Shown in pieces: positions 1 to 11,844 of a stretch of 64,000 nt of DNA (position 1 is the first letter of the stretch; each line of letters begins with the position of its first letter). Location: positions 111,921,473 through 111,985,472 of the forward strand of contig NC_035448.2 of NCBI RefSeq assembly GCF_002127325.2, read 5' to 3'. The DNA comes from Helianthus annuus (taxonomy: Eukaryota; Streptophyta; Magnoliopsida; Asterales; Asteraceae). Under the pieces are notes generated by a model that saw only the letters and a program-made list of their open reading frames with translations, was not told the DNA's origin and did no database searches. The position numbers and the translations under genes were made by a program.

Positions 1-36
1 TAATTCGAGGGCGAATTTTGTCTATCCAGGGGGGAA

Positions 37-524
37 TGATGCGGGCCCAAGTGTGGAGGAACGGACTATTTTGTATTTGGAGGCCCAAGACCGCGTAACA
101 AAAGGGCCTTCACTAAAATGGCTCTAACTTGGGCTACGGGGGTCCGTTTTGGACGTGCGACCAGGCGATTCGAACGTGAGAACGAGCTCCATCTTGCTGC
201 AAACGCCTACTGCGGTTTCTGTCATCGTCCAGGCCGAAAAACACTTATTTCTATTAGTTATTTGCATTTTTATGTTTTTTGGACTATTTTGGGCATTTTG
301 TTTTAGGCCGTGTGTTTGGCCCGTTATCTTTTTTTAGGCCCGTTTCGAATTTCTGTTCTTATTTATATGTCCCTTTAGTAAATGAAGCAATCAGACTTGA
401 ATTTTGAGAAAACTGAATTTTCACTTCAAATTCTGTGCCCTTTGGGTTGCAATTTGGGGGTTGGGGAAGAACTACACGGGTATTCGTAGAATCAACGTGT
501 TTGATCTTCACTTATCGTACCACA
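37..524 (+). repeat. Probable 3' LTR of a Gypsy-like element
   Basis: A purine tract (aggggggaa, ending at 36) is followed by TG and runs to a CA at about 524, where minus-strand Copia integrase sequence begins abruptly. The bases before the tract look like the tail of a pol reading frame. This fits a plus-strand element lying left of the window, with only its 3' LTR visible, inserted in or abutting the Copia element C1. No second LTR copy is in view, so the right end and the target duplication are unconfirmed. Confidence 0.4.
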
Positions 525-526
525 CA

Positions 527-894
527 CTATATCAATTCTCCTCCTCGATCAGTTCTCAGAGTTTTGATTAAATAACCGGATTGTCTTTCATTTAGAGCTT
601 TGAATGTTTTGAAGAAATTCAATGCTTCTGATTTATATTTTAAAAAGAATACCCGAGTTTTTCTTGAATAATCATCGATAAAGGTAATGAAATACTTACA
701 TCCTCCTATGGATTCTGTTCGCATAGGACTACATATATCAGAGTGAACCAACTCTAAGGGTTTACTAGCTTGCCATGTAACCTTCTTCGAGAATGCCTTC
801 CTTGCCTATTTTCCCGAAATACACCCTTCACATACACTCTCGTCCTTTATAATTTTAGGTAGTCCGAGTACGGAACCTTTGTTTCCCATACTGA
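527..894 (-). pseudogene. Copia integrase fragment (C1)
   Basis: The minus strand encodes the GAG-pre-integrase/integrase start of a Copia pol. The stretch around 527-751 has the core signature HSDICSPM, then FITFIDDYSRKTRVFF, then LRTDRGGEL. The first and second catalytic Asp lie in the HSD and TDR motifs as in the D,D-35-E family; the Glu is lost with the truncation. Between about 752 and 960 the zinc-binding part is readable only by changing frame and passing a stop. It is the continuation of the gag-protease frame at 895-2232. It cannot make an active enzyme. Confidence 0.8.
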
Positions 895-2232
895 CTAATG
901 TATCCATGTTGACATGAGCATATCTTTTATGCCATAAAGTTGATATCTCTTTATTGTCATAGTCATTGCAAAGTTCAGATCATTACCTAGACGAAGAGGA
1001 AACATCTTATTGTTTGTCATTTTAATGTCTCCGATAGCTTCATTATTTACATCCTTAATAATGCATCGATCCTTCTTGAAAAGTACTACATATCCTTTTT
1101 GTATAAGTTGCCCTACGCTTAATAGGTTATGTTTCAAACCTTTAACATAAAATACGCTTGGTATTTTCCGTGTTTGTTCCTTAATTTTTATCGATACTTC
1201 ACCACACCCAAGCACTTCTAGTCGTTTATCATCACCGGTCCTGACTTCTTTCTTTACTGTTTCGTCTAGTTTAACAAACAGATCCCTGTTTCCGGTCATG
1301 TGGTTGCTGCAACCACTATCCAAATACCAACAATCATCTTTGACTGTTTCTTCCATATTAAAAATCATAAACATTGTATCATCTTGGTCTGTGATATCTT
1401 CATCTCTGTGTGTTAAAACATTATCAGATTTGTCGTTGTCATCTTTTCTTTGACAAAATTTAGCCGTGTGGCCTAATCTCTGACAATTATAACATCTAAC
1501 CGAGTTCCAGTTTCGGCCCCTGTTTCTACCTCTTCCCTTTCCTCCTGTTTCGTTTCTGGATTGACCATACTTGTCATGACTTGAGTTTTGTAATTGAAAT
1601 GCATGTTCAGTTGGAACATCTTCATATCTCTTCAATCTCAATTCATGAGATTGAAGAATTCCCATCAATTCCTCAGTCGAGACATTTTCCAGATCCTTAG
1701 TTTCTTCGATAGTGATCACAACCGACTCGAAATTTCGAGTTAAACTTCGTAGAATCTTCTCTACTATTCGTTGTTCACTAATCGCTTCTTCATTCATCCT
1801 TAATTTATTAACTACGAGAATTATTCTGTTGAAATAATCTTCAACAGATTCTCCTTCCTTCATATTTAATGCATCAAATTCACAACGAAGGGATTGAAGT
1901 TTAATAGATTTTACCCGATTTTCTCCTTGATAGGATTTACGTAAAATACTCCATGTTTCCTTTGATGATTTTGCCAGGGCAATCCTTTCGAAAATGGTGT
2001 CTCCCACTGATTGAAATAATATATGTAATGCCCGCTTGTCCTTTTTGACTGCATCTTTGTGTGCCGCTGTTGCTTCTTCGGTGGGATTTGTACCCAGTTC
2101 GCGAATTCCTTCTTCAACAACACCCCATAATTCTTGAGATTCAAACAGAACTTTGATTTGAATATTCCAGTGGTAATAATTCTGTCCAATAAATTTGGGA
2201 ACCTGTGTTTGTATTCCTTGCATCTGATTCAT
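895..2232 (-). pseudogene. Copia gag-protease polyprotein, 5' part (C1)
   Basis: An open frame of 445 codons starts at MNQMQGIQTQVPKF, about 40 bases inside the primer site, the expected place for a Copia gag start. Residues ~10-230 form the UBN2/gag core, with YHWNIQIKVLFESQELW and ETWSILRKSYQG. A CCHC zinc knuckle CYNCQRLGHTAKFC lies near residue 245. The aspartic protease follows, with WYLDSGCSNHMTG near residue 300 (catalytic Asp in DSG). The GAG-pre-integrase region then runs out of frame near residue 430. Gag packages element RNA and the protease cleaves the polyprotein. This part is open, but pol downstream is broken and truncated, so I call the whole a pseudogene. Confidence 0.85.
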
Positions 2233-2270
2233 CGGTGAATTTAGTTTGATTTTGTGGATTGGATGGATGT

Positions 2271-2283
2271 GGCTCTGATACCA
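2271..2283 (-). other. Primer-binding site of C1
   Basis: On the minus strand this reads TGGTATCAGAGCC, complementary to the 3' end of initiator tRNA-Met, the standard primer of plant Copia elements. It sits three bases from the LTR. Confidence 0.8.
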
Positions 2284-2286
2284 CTA

Positions 2287-2485
2287 TGTTAGAATTCTGA
2301 TATTAGGGTTTGAAGAACGAGAGTTTTGTTCATATGATAATGAATTGATAATCTTCGAATGTCGTAATACATATGGATATATACACGAATAACAGTGGCA
2401 GTAACCGCCACATAAAAAACTTAGGTTAATAAAATAATAACAATAATATTAATATGATCTAGCTTATCATTTTATCCGTCTAACA
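2287..2485 (-). repeat. 5' LTR of C1 (~199 bp)
   Basis: It begins TGTTAGA next to the primer site and ends TCTAACA, an inverted terminal motif framed by TG and CA. The flank is tctta, the expected target duplication, but the partner copy is lost with the other end. Confidence 0.65.
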
Positions 2486-2899
2486 TCTTATTCACTTCCT
2501 AGAATCTCTTCTAGTCAGTTATTGGTAGCTCATTCACCTATGTTGACTACTGTCAATTACACCGCACGTCAACAAAGCCGACAACCTGGACGTTTTGCAG
2601 GCTCCAATGGATAGTTTAAACTTTAAATGATTTCTGCAAGTTTTTGTTTTTTGGTCTCAATTTGTGTTTGTGATGTTTGCTTTTGCTGTATAAGTTGAAT
2701 TCAGACTTAATTTGACCAGGAAAATAACTAGAAGTGTTTGTGACCAACTTGATATTTTTTAGAATGACCCATTTTGACCAGTACCCATTTTTGTCAAAAT
2801 CCGTTTTGACCTGAACCAAAACGACTACTTTTTCAACATGACTGTCCTGACCCAAACCCACTTTGACCTGTTACTGTGCCTGATCTGATCCGCCCGTCC
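2486..2899. other. Intergenic DNA, no gene seen
   Basis: No coding region. From about 2720 to 2890 short ttgacc/tgaccc words recur, which looks like decayed transposon or LTR sequence that I cannot assign. Confidence 0.4.
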
Positions 2900-3560
2900 A
2901 GATAAAACCGAGGCAACCACAGTAGGTGCAATCAGACAGGAAACTGTTATTGCTATCGAATCCTTGTAAAGTGTCTTTCAAATCTAATGGTAAGTGTAAA
3001 ACTAAGTCAGGATATTTATGTGAGTTTTAGAAGCGTTTTTGGTGTTTAAGGTAACAGATTGGTCATTTACGATGATCAATGATGTTAAAATAAACTTCAA
3101 ACCGGTGGCGCAGTGGTAAGCACGGGTCTAACTACCTTCCGCCTGCCCAACGCAAGCTGCGTTTTACTAGATCCCATTGGTTAGCACAAACAACACCATA
3201 AACAACGGTAACTATCTAAGAGGGTTGATGGGCTTCAAGGACAAGTTGATGACCTAAAAAGGTATCCTAAACAATTCTATAAACCAAATAGATGTTTAGG
3301 AGCTCTAGACTAACTATATTTCCCCTATTAAGGTATATAAAATGTGTACATTGTACCTTATCGTAAATGTATATCATCATTGAGCAATAGGCCAACTACA
3401 TTTTACTGTTAAGGTCTGCTAAAGTATAGGTAACTAAAGCGACTAGAGACCCCATTGGGGATTAATGATGGGCACAAACTCAAGCCAGCAGGACCCCATG
3501 AGCTTGATCAAAAGCCAGCCAGGGTCCCCATTGGGGCATAATAATCTATATAATATCAGT
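2900..3560. repeat. Duplicated low-copy segment, copy A (part X)
   Basis: The block starting at gaggcaaccacagtagg, and the later block ggtctgctaaagtatag followed by caagccagc/gggacc words, recur at 31785-32340 in the same order and orientation with moderate divergence. It is therefore part of a local segmental duplication. No reading frame is convincing. A tRNA-like box A (ggcgcagtggtaagc) lies at about 3107-3121. Confidence 0.6.
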
Positions 3561-4531
3561 TATTGGTTCGAATGGTTGTCTGTACCACCTTGCAATGCAA
3601 ACTAATAGTCATTTATGAATCTGATTTTGTAAGACAGCAAACGAACCAGATGAAGCCAAGCTCAACTAATTGTGGTTGCATGATCACATTAAGTCTCATT
3701 GCAGCATTTCATCAAACAGGTGGTAGGCTAGTTTGCATTGTATATAATCAATCATATCTCATCCATGATCATGTCCTGATTAAATCACCAGCCTAGCAGT
3801 ATCAAAGTATGAAGTAAGGTGTTTACCTGATGATGATGAACAATAGTTTTTTTTTTTCTCTCCTTCACTCACAACAATTTACAACCACTTTCACAAATAT
3901 AGAGTTACACTCACATAAAAATAGAGGTTCCATTGTGAATGCTCTTATAGACTTCATAGACTGCAGTTAAACATTAAGAATTCCCTGATATGTCATATAG
4001 CTTTTTTCTATTTTGAGAAATATTATTGTTGTCATATCATAGGTTGTGACATATATGCCAACCTATCTATATGTAGCGTATAGGTCCATATGCGTCGTAT
4101 AGGTCTAATTTTTTATTTTTTTTACAAAAAAAAAAATTATGCAACATTTATCGTTTTAGCAAGTTTTAAGTATAAAAGTTATTTTTATATTAAACACAAA
4201 ATGGTTAAATTAACATTTTATAAAATAATAACTTTGTGGATTAATCGAAACTAAATTATTGTATCATATGTAACCAACCAAACAAACTAAACATAGTAAA
4301 CAAAGATTACAAATCTAACTCATTTTATGTGTACAATAGCCTTATAATAGTATAACCCAATGTTATGCCTGATTTTATGTGCACTATAGCCCTATGCTAG
4401 GTCGTATAGTATAGTACATCCTGATGTATAGGTCTGAGACTATTGGGTTATTAATAGCACTATAAATGGCGTTTAGGGGTGTCCCCAAAATTTTTTAGGG
4501 TGTTCAAATATTATGACCCTTTATATGCTAG
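3561..4531. other. AT-rich intergenic DNA, nothing identified
   Basis: No coding region or recognisable element. It contains A/T runs and short repeated phrases (cgtataggtc, ttttatgtg..ctatag) suggesting decayed repeats. Confidence 0.4.
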
Positions 4532-5485
4532 GGGTGTTCAAACTAGGATATCCGATTCCACGCTTTCTATTAGTCTTTTTCTTGTAATGTTAGGAGAACT
4601 ACGAATCAGACTCATGAATAAGCTTACCTTATAAAGAAGTAAAAGAAGGCGAGAGGTAGCTAGTAGGCCTTGACTCAGTCTGATAGTTGGCCCTATGGGA
4701 ATCCATGCCCCGGAGGTACCTGCCGCTTTTGATTCGAACTCGATCTTATTAAGTTAGAGATTCAAATAGATAAAGTGTTCCCTGAGGAATGTGATTCAAG
4801 TAGTAGATGATGTCCTACTTGATAATTTAGGAGGGCTTTTGCTAAACCCACAAAGAAAGCATTGGCATGGGGACTAATTACGACTAGAAGACTGTTTTAG
4901 TTGCCGTTGACACCGTTTGAGAAGTACACCTCTTTTTATCTAGTACTCAAGAAATATGGAACCACTTTGATTATTGTCGCGGCTTTTGCTTTAGCCCACG
5001 AAGCTTTTTCTGTTCATTTCCATACTTTTTATAAAAGCAGCTAATTGAAGACAATTCAGATAGTTCATTTTACCCTCCGAACGAAATTTCGGAGATACGA
5101 AACTTTGGATAGGAATTCGGATAGTGAAACGCAAATTCGAAAATCTGAAGAAAAATATTTATAATTTAAGATTTTTTTTAAAATATTTAATAGTTTTAAA
5201 AAAATTATTTGGAATACCCGAATTATCCGTAATTCGAAAACTTTTAAACATAAACATTTGAAATATACGAAATATCCGAAATTTCTAATTAATATTTATT
5301 ATTTGATAGATTAAAAATATATATGGAAGATCCGAATTATCCGGATTTTTTTAAAATTACAATCCGAAACCTAAATTTCGGATATCCAAATATTCGGATA
5401 TCTAAACTTTCAAACATTTCAGATTAGGAATATCACATAATGCGGTTCAGTTTCGGATTCGGATTTTTTTCACTCCCCTGATATA
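4532..5485. mobile_element. hAT-like non-autonomous repeat, copy A, with an insert
   Basis: It starts taggggtgttcaaa and ends cactcccct, imperfect inverted termini of hAT type. The inside is rich in cggatat/ccgaa words. A closely related copy occupies about 32345-32745, and a partial one 30935-31165. In this copy about 500 bases (4575-5080) are unrelated and interrupt the repeat. The shared flank tatatg on both sides may be a target duplication, but its exact extent is not resolved. Confidence 0.45.
4575..5080. other. Foreign insert, possibly mitochondrial-derived
   Basis: This stretch is absent from the sister copy at 32345. It differs from the AT-rich surroundings in composition, with phrases such as ccccggaggtacctgccgc and gaaggcgagaggtagctag that read like plant mitochondrial intergenic DNA. 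I cannot identify a gene in it; the organelle origin is an impression only. Confidence 0.25.
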
Positions 5486-5489
5486 TGTT

Positions 5490-5827
5490 ATCAAGGTGGA
5501 CGGTACTTTAGATCACACGACGTTTATTATAATACATTTTCTCAAGTTGGACACCTCGCACTCTCACAAAAAAAGAGTTTTGAGAAAGATCGAAAACCGA
5601 GCCAACTTGACAAGCATGTTAAAAGTTCCTGGGCAACCTTATCCATATGGTTTGACAATCTTGTATCTTCTTCTCCAACGTCGTTAATTAGAAGTTCATC
5701 AATATGCATTAAGCGGAGTTTGAGATCTTGTGTTGGCAAGTCGAGAAGGCACTAAGAGTGTCGTTGTTTACCGTTGCACCAAGGACAAAAGTCCCTAGTT
5801 TAGGATACGGTTTTAGGTTACCGAGCA
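5490..5827 (-). repeat. Duplicated low-copy segment, copy A (part Y), possible gene remnant
   Basis: Copies lie at about 31165-31345 (partial) and 32742-33080. The minus strand reads open for about 65 codons, with phrases such as KLRLMHIDELLINDVGEED, but the sister copies need frameshifts to stay open, so any gene is dead. The segment continues across element G2 into 30680-30930, confirming G2 inserted inside it. I do not recognise the protein. Confidence 0.5.
5823..5827. other. Left target-site duplication of G2 (gagca)
   Basis: The same five bases follow the right LTR at 30680-30684. Confidence 0.9.
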
Positions 5828-6868
5828 TGTCACACCCCCAAAATCCACCATGTGGAGTATCACCGCTTGGAGGCGTGACATGACCAGGATCAAGCCACCA
5901 ATCTTATTGAACAACATAATTAAGTAAGTAAAACCAAACACAATACGATTGGTGACCAAAAGGAAGTAAACCGATTTTAGGTTAGCAGCGGAAGCATAAA
6001 ACATAAGTTCAAAACATAAGCCCATAGTTCATAAGTTTAAAGTCCAAAAGTAGGTTTAATAAGTTCATAAAGTTTATTCATTAAGTACTATTAAGTACTG
6101 GACATATCAATTCGCATCCCACAACGACCATCTCCATATGCAAGCTCCATAGCATCTAATGACCTGCAAAGCATGTAATAACGAGTCAACAACAAAGTTG
6201 AGTGAGTTCACGGTTGGTTGTCTATTTTAGAGTTGTTTCCAAAAACATAGTTTAATCTCATTCGGCTATCCAGCCATGCGGGTTACCCTGTAGTTCGAAA
6301 ACGTTTATTAGTTAACCATCCCATGTCCACCTTCCCTGGCTATCCAGCCCGGCACTTTGGCCGTGGGGAGCTACCCCAGTATTTTAAACTACCAGACTCG
6401 TTTATCATATCGACTACTAACAAAAATCAACTGTGCCCTAGCGTCGATGTTCTATCACCACCGACGTGCTATAGTCCATTAGTACATGCCCGTCCGACTG
6501 GCACGGTGTGAGGTTTGTTAAACCTAATAGCGCTATTAACTAATGACCCGCTCGCCATAGCCTCGGCGATTAAGTCGATACAAAAAGGGAGGGACTTTGC
6601 TGATAGAGTTCTAGTCCAGTAAGTCTAATACGTCCCAACAGGACGAGGAATTTACATTCCTGAACACGTCTCAAGGACGAGGAATTCACATTCCTGAACG
6701 CGTCCCAAAGGACGAGGAATCCCTATTCCTGTACCCATTCCCATTCCCACCGGGAAATTACCATGCTTTGTAGAAAAGTGTGAACTCACCTTGGTTTGCT
6801 CGGTTAGATTATCAAATATCGCTAACAGTCAAGGTCAGTCAATCACGTCCTAGTATGATTTACAGTTA
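5828..6868 (-). repeat. 3' LTR of G2, first piece
   Basis: Matches 27603-28625 closely. At 6864-6868 (agtta) the LTR is interrupted by G1 and resumes at 20691 with the same five bases. It contains a short array at about 6629-6735 in which cgtcc..aggacgaggaatt..cattcctgaac recurs three times. Confidence 0.93.
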
Positions 6869-7379
6869 TGTCACACCCCCAAAATCCACACGCGGAGTAC
6901 CACCGCTTGGGAGCGCGACTGACCAGGATCAAGCCACCAATCATATTGAACATAGTATATAATAATCAAAGTAGTTTGTAAAACCCAATTCAATACAATT
7001 GATGTTCAAACCAAACACAGTTTAAGTAGCGGAAGCGTAATAATGAAAATCCAATGTATGTAAATAGTTCAAGTGTTATAAGTGTAACATAACATCCACG
7101 ATCCAAGCTCCACAACGACCTGCTCCTCCCTGTGCAAGCTCCATATGTACCTAAGGTCCTGCAAGGCATGCAGCAGAAAGTCAACAACTAGTTGAGCGAG
7201 TTCACAGTTTATAGTTCAGTAATTGTAATAGTATAGTAAGTCTTGTGTTCGTTCATTAAGTCATGTATCGTATTAGTTCGTATCGCAGCCCTCTAGGCAT
7301 GTATGCGAAGATTGTGGAAAATTCTCAAGTGTTCTAGACTAGGTATGTTTGTATCGCGGCCACCCGGCACCTGTGCGAA

Positions 7380-7555
7380 GTTTTAGTGTATAGTTCGCAG
7401 CCTTCCTAGGCATGTGTCCGAAGATTAGTCATATTATCGCAGCCAACCCTGGCATGTGTGCGAAGATCAGTCATATTATCGCAGCCAACCCTGGCATGTG
7501 TGCGAAGATCAGTCATATTATCGCAGCCAACCCCGGCGTGTGTGCGAAGATCAGT
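7380..7555. repeat. ~39-bp tandem repeats in the G1 LTR
   Basis: Successive units read atcgcagccaaccctggcat followed by gtgtgcgaagatcagtcatatt. There are three close copies plus diverged ones starting at about 7265. The same array is at about 18480-18635 in the other LTR. Confidence 0.8.
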
Positions 7556-7674
7556 TCTATAAGCATCACTAGTCTAGCAGTATCTTAACCAATCACCTTC
7601 CTCACCCGAGGATCACATCACTACGTTCCATTATCTAAAGAAGTACAAATAAATAAATCAATCCCATTCCCACC

Positions 7675-7679
7675 CTGGG
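7675..7679. other. Left target-site duplication of S3 (ctggg)
   Basis: Repeated at 11350-11354. The uninterrupted site ccctgggaacccc is seen in the sister LTR near 18757. Confidence 0.9.
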
Positions 7680-8368
7680 TGTGACAACCTGCAATTAACG
7701 CCTCTTAATTACGCGATTGAACAACATTTTAGGTGATAATAAGTAGTGTTTAAGACACGTATTAACTTAATTAGGCTCTTGGTATGCCTAGGAATGCCTA
7801 TCTGACTTTACGGTGCGCGTATGGTGAAATTTCAGGAAATCCGCTGAGCGTTAAACGATAACGAACTGACCTCCGTACAAAATACTGACAACGCCGACAA
7901 ATACGAAGTTTATATGTATAATTTAAACTCATGGATTTCGTTTTGCGAAATTATCACGCTTCTAAACGTCCGAATACGCAAACGTGAATGAAAAACGCGG
8001 AAATCAGGACGCACCGTCAATCAACAGCGAAACAGAAGCACCGGACTTGAGTTACGTCCCAATATTAATATATTATGATATATTTAATTTCATCTTCAGA
8101 TTTTAATATCCGTCGTTAGATATGGATCGAAAAACGAACAAGAAACGTCGAACGAAACAATTTTTACATGTTATAACGCAGCCGACAAATTATGCGACAA
8201 ATATTGACAACTGATGTAATTTTTAGAGTTTTGGCACTAAAACTCCATATTACGACAACTTTCGAAGATCGGGATACGAAAATGGGCCTCGTAAACGTAT
8301 CGGGCCACTCAAAATAACTAGTACTGGGCTAACGGGCCTAGGGCCCAACCCACCACTTAAAACCTAAA

Positions 8369-8376
8369 TATAAATA
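8369..8376 (+). promoter_or_regulatory. Predicted TATA box of S3
   Basis: tataaata in an otherwise mixed region, with the GC-rich presumed transcribed part of the LTR starting downstream. By position it would be the retrotransposon promoter. Confidence 0.55.
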
Positions 8377-10505
8377 CCCTCTTTAAAATCTCAAAACCCT
8401 TGTTCCCTCATTTGTTTTCAGCCGACACACAAACAAAAGAAAACATGGAGCCTGTTCTCCTCCTTCATCTTGAGCTCCTTCATATCCACAAACACACCAA
8501 CCGCACCCCCTCCCCTTGCCTTCTGCAGTCACCGAAGCAGAGCCGGTGCTGGTGGTTTTCCGGCCACTCACACCATCTCGACACCCCCCCCAAGATGGCG
8601 GAACAGGCGACGTCGGCCACCCCCTCACGGTGGCGCGACGACTGTTGGCGACGGGCCGACGGTGACCGACAGCGGCCGTGGTGGTTGCTCGGGTGGGTGT
8701 TTCAGTTCCTTGGTTTAGTTGGGGGTCAGCCATGGTTCAATTCGGTTCGAGGGTAGTTCGGTTTACAGTCGTCAACTGAAAGTTTCGGGTCAGACTCACA
8801 TTGGGTTCACTCTGGTTCAAGTGGTTGTCTCGTTCACGGTAGTGGAGGCAGTGGCGGGCGTCTCTCGGTGGCGTCACATCGTGTTCCGGCGATGGTGTTG
8901 TTCAACGAAAACTGTGGATGTTGTTTATGTTGAAGACGGTGTTGTGGTTAGTTCAACACTAGTTTCACAAGTATGTTGGTGGTCCATATTCTGATATGGT
9001 TTTAGGCTCGGGTTTTTCAAGCGGGTTTCGAACTAGATGGGTCAGATTGGTTACAAGTGTGAGTCTTGGTTCGGCGCGGGTCATAACTCGGTTCAACTCG
9101 GTTTGACTCGGTCAAACCGAGTCAACTCAGTCTACGGCAACCAGTCAACTTAGTCAGTGGTTCGGTCAACAGAAGTCAAAGATGGTCAAAGTAAGGCTCG
9201 GTAAAGTTTAAACGGAGCAAATTATTAGTACGTTATTTTTAGATCGTTAGAAATACGCGAACCGAGCTCGAACCATCGTTTATTTAGTGATTATATACGT
9301 TTAATTTTTGGCGCACTTTGACGAAAATTATATTTACATATATTGTTTGATTGAATTGTTGAATTTTGACAAAATGACGACAACTTGAGTCGTCGGGTTA
9401 TTCCAAAAACAGAGGAAACTCTGTCCGTTTTCTGTTAAAAACCCGTTATACGACACGCGAATTATATTCTAAAACGACACTTGTCGAAGCTCAAGTTTCT
9501 TATGAAATAAATATATATGTATATTTATTTTTGACGAAGCTTTACGACGTATAAAATGAAATCATAAGGTTTCGACAAAACACGAGTTACTAGTTTACGA
9601 AAACCGATACTTATATAAAGTAAATATAATTATTTATATTTATTTCGAACACGTAAAACTCGGAAACTTTTACAACATAACTATAGTTATTTATATTTCG
9701 TTCAAACATCATTATCAGTATAATTTTTTATAAAATAAATATAATTGTTTATATTTATTTCAATTAACGAGGATTTGAATATTCTTATAAAATGAATATA
9801 TTTGGTTGTATTCGTTTCAAACATCGGGTTTCCGAATATATAAATGTATATATATTTATTTTCTTCCATCCTACGAAAACTACAACGGTATATTACCGAC
9901 TCACTTACGACCTTTTGCATGCATACCATTTCATCTTCGCCCTCTATCGCTACGACTATCATGACTTCGCGTATATATATTTGGTTATATTCATAAAAAT
10001 AAGTATAAACCTTTTAACACTCGAAACTAAGTCGATTTCCAAGACTTAGTTTTATCCGTCAAAATAACAACACCTTCGTAGAGTCGTTTTATTAATTACT
10101 CGGTAGAGCTCGGACACGTAGTTTAACTACGTAGTTTAATTAGAAACTGATAAGTTATTCCCTGTTAGGAATGCTACAGTTGCACGCTAGCTACTTCACA
10201 TTCTTGGAACGACACTACAGAATCACGTTAAGCTAGCTTTGCACAGGAATGTCAAGGTGAGTTCATAACCCCCACTTTTTACTGTTTTACATTTTTTTAT
10301 AAATGTTTTCGGGGGTGGAAAGACATGCAAGTTTTGCAAAAATAAACAACTTTTCGATGAACGAAAACTCATATTTCTAAACCGTGTTGCGAATGAAATT
10401 CAAGGAACTTAAATGGTTTACGAATGGTTTCGATCAAACATACCGGTTTTACAAAACACATCCGTATATTTACGAAACGTGCATGATTTTCTAATGGGTA
10501 CGGGC

Positions 10506-10736
10506 GACACAGTCGAGGGTATTCGACACAGTCGAGGTGATTTGACACAGTCGAGGATATTTGACACAGTCGAGGTGATTTGACACAGTCGAGGGTATTC
10601 GACACAGTCGAGGGGATTCGACACGGTCGAGGTGATTCGACACAGTCGACGTGATTCACACAGTCGAGATGATTCGACACAGTCGACGTGATTCACACAG
10701 TCGAGGGGATTCGACACAGTCGAGGTGATTCGACAC
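10506..10736. repeat. 19-bp tandem array inside S3 (~12 units)
   Basis: Units of the form gacacagtcgaggtgattc repeat about twelve times with small variations; two units are one base short. Open frames across it (for example minus strand 10369-10717) are artefacts of the repeat. Confidence 0.92.
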
Positions 10737-11844
10737 TAAAAACCGTCTACACAGGTTGAGTACTTCCTATGTCGCCGCATACGTTAATGTCCTCGCGAAA
10801 CATTAACGATCAACCTGTTCATAGACGCTTTACATACCCATTTACAACATTAAAACTTTCATATATTCATAAGATTCATTTGATGGAAACTCACAAACAC
10901 ATGAATTACAAACTTTGGTAACGTTTTTCAAACTATACCTAAGTAAGGGGACGCGCTGATCCTGCTTACAAAGGTTCGTTTGGGCTCGGCCCATTCTCTC
11001 TCGTGCAATGCACAAAGACTCTCGTGGGCTAGACTCACAGTTTTCATATATCATGCCAAGAAAATGATTTTACTATATTTTCTCAGCAACTTTAAAACCG
11101 GTTATCAAAAAGATTTATTTTAAATCTTTTCAAAACAAACTATGAACTCGCTCAACTTTATGTTGACTTTTTCGCATGTTCTTTCTCAGGTTGCATTTTC
11201 AAAACTATGGAACGGTTGGAATAGAAGAACCCATGGGAATTCGAGTACTTAGCGGCGTTCATTTTCTAGAAGTCTTAGCTTATTTGCTTCTGCTGTGCAA
11301 TGAAGATACCGGTCCAGTCACGCCAGCTCTGATATTTCGGGGTGTGACACTGGGAACCCCATGCCTTGGCTGTGTGAACTCACCTTGGTTTGCTCGGTAT
11401 GCTAATATTATGCGCTCGAAAGTAATCAGTCAAATCCTATAGTTATGCACGTATTCTCAATCAGTTTGAGTTCGTAAAGTTTCTCATGCAATTAATACCA
11501 CAGAGTGTGCTTGACAGTTGATATCATGCATCATGCGTCAGTTAATCATGTTCATACAATCCACGTTTCACATAAAGGCTTTCTCAATTTATTCGAACAA
11601 TATTACCCATTAACATGTCTTACCGTGTTTAACAGGTTTAACGAGGTTCCACACTTGACAAGATTTACGCACTTAGCATAGAGAACATACGTAACAGAAT
11701 CATTCAGAATTAATCAGAGTTATCATACACATAACATACTGACATGTTTAATAGTTACATAATTAACGGAGTTTCATGCATAACTTAACAGAATTAATAA
11801 CTAACAGAGTTATTAATTAACAGGGTTATCAGTTGGGCCGGAAT

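Larger units (their letters stand above)
525..2485 (-). mobile_element. C1: truncated Ty1/Copia retrotransposon
   Basis: Reading on the minus strand it holds a 5' LTR (2287-2485), a tRNA-Met-type primer site, gag, protease and the start of integrase. It stops inside the integrase core at about 525, where another LTR begins. Reverse transcriptase, RNase H and the 3' LTR are missing. Domain order (gag, protease, integrase first) is that of Copia rather than Gypsy. Confidence 0.85.
7680..11349 (+). mobile_element. S3: solo LTR of a Gypsy element (3.67 kb)
   Basis: It starts tgtgacaacc, ends ggggtgtgaca and is flanked by a perfect ctggg duplication. Nothing inside resembles gag or pol, so it is a solo LTR left by recombination between two LTRs. 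Orientation comes from a TATA box at 8369-8376 and from its ends, which match G1 and G2 LTR ends read on their coding strand. A GC-rich stretch follows at 8440-8760, and a 19-bp tandem array lies at 10506-10736. Open frames inside it overlap in several phases and match nothing I recognise. Confidence 0.9.

Noticed and set aside
2616..2861. 81-codon minus-strand frame rich in ttgacc repeats
   Set aside because: Low complexity and no start context or family match.
8383..8994. Several overlapping open frames in a GC-rich stretch of S3
   Set aside because: They overlap on both strands in the transcribed part of a solo LTR. Length is explained by GC content; no recognisable domain.
10369..10717. 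Repetitive Ser/Arg/Leu-rich open frames
   Set aside because: Translation of the 19-bp tandem array; any phase stays open.
10506..10736. CRISPR-like array
   Set aside because: Direct repeats without unique spacers, inside a plant LTR.
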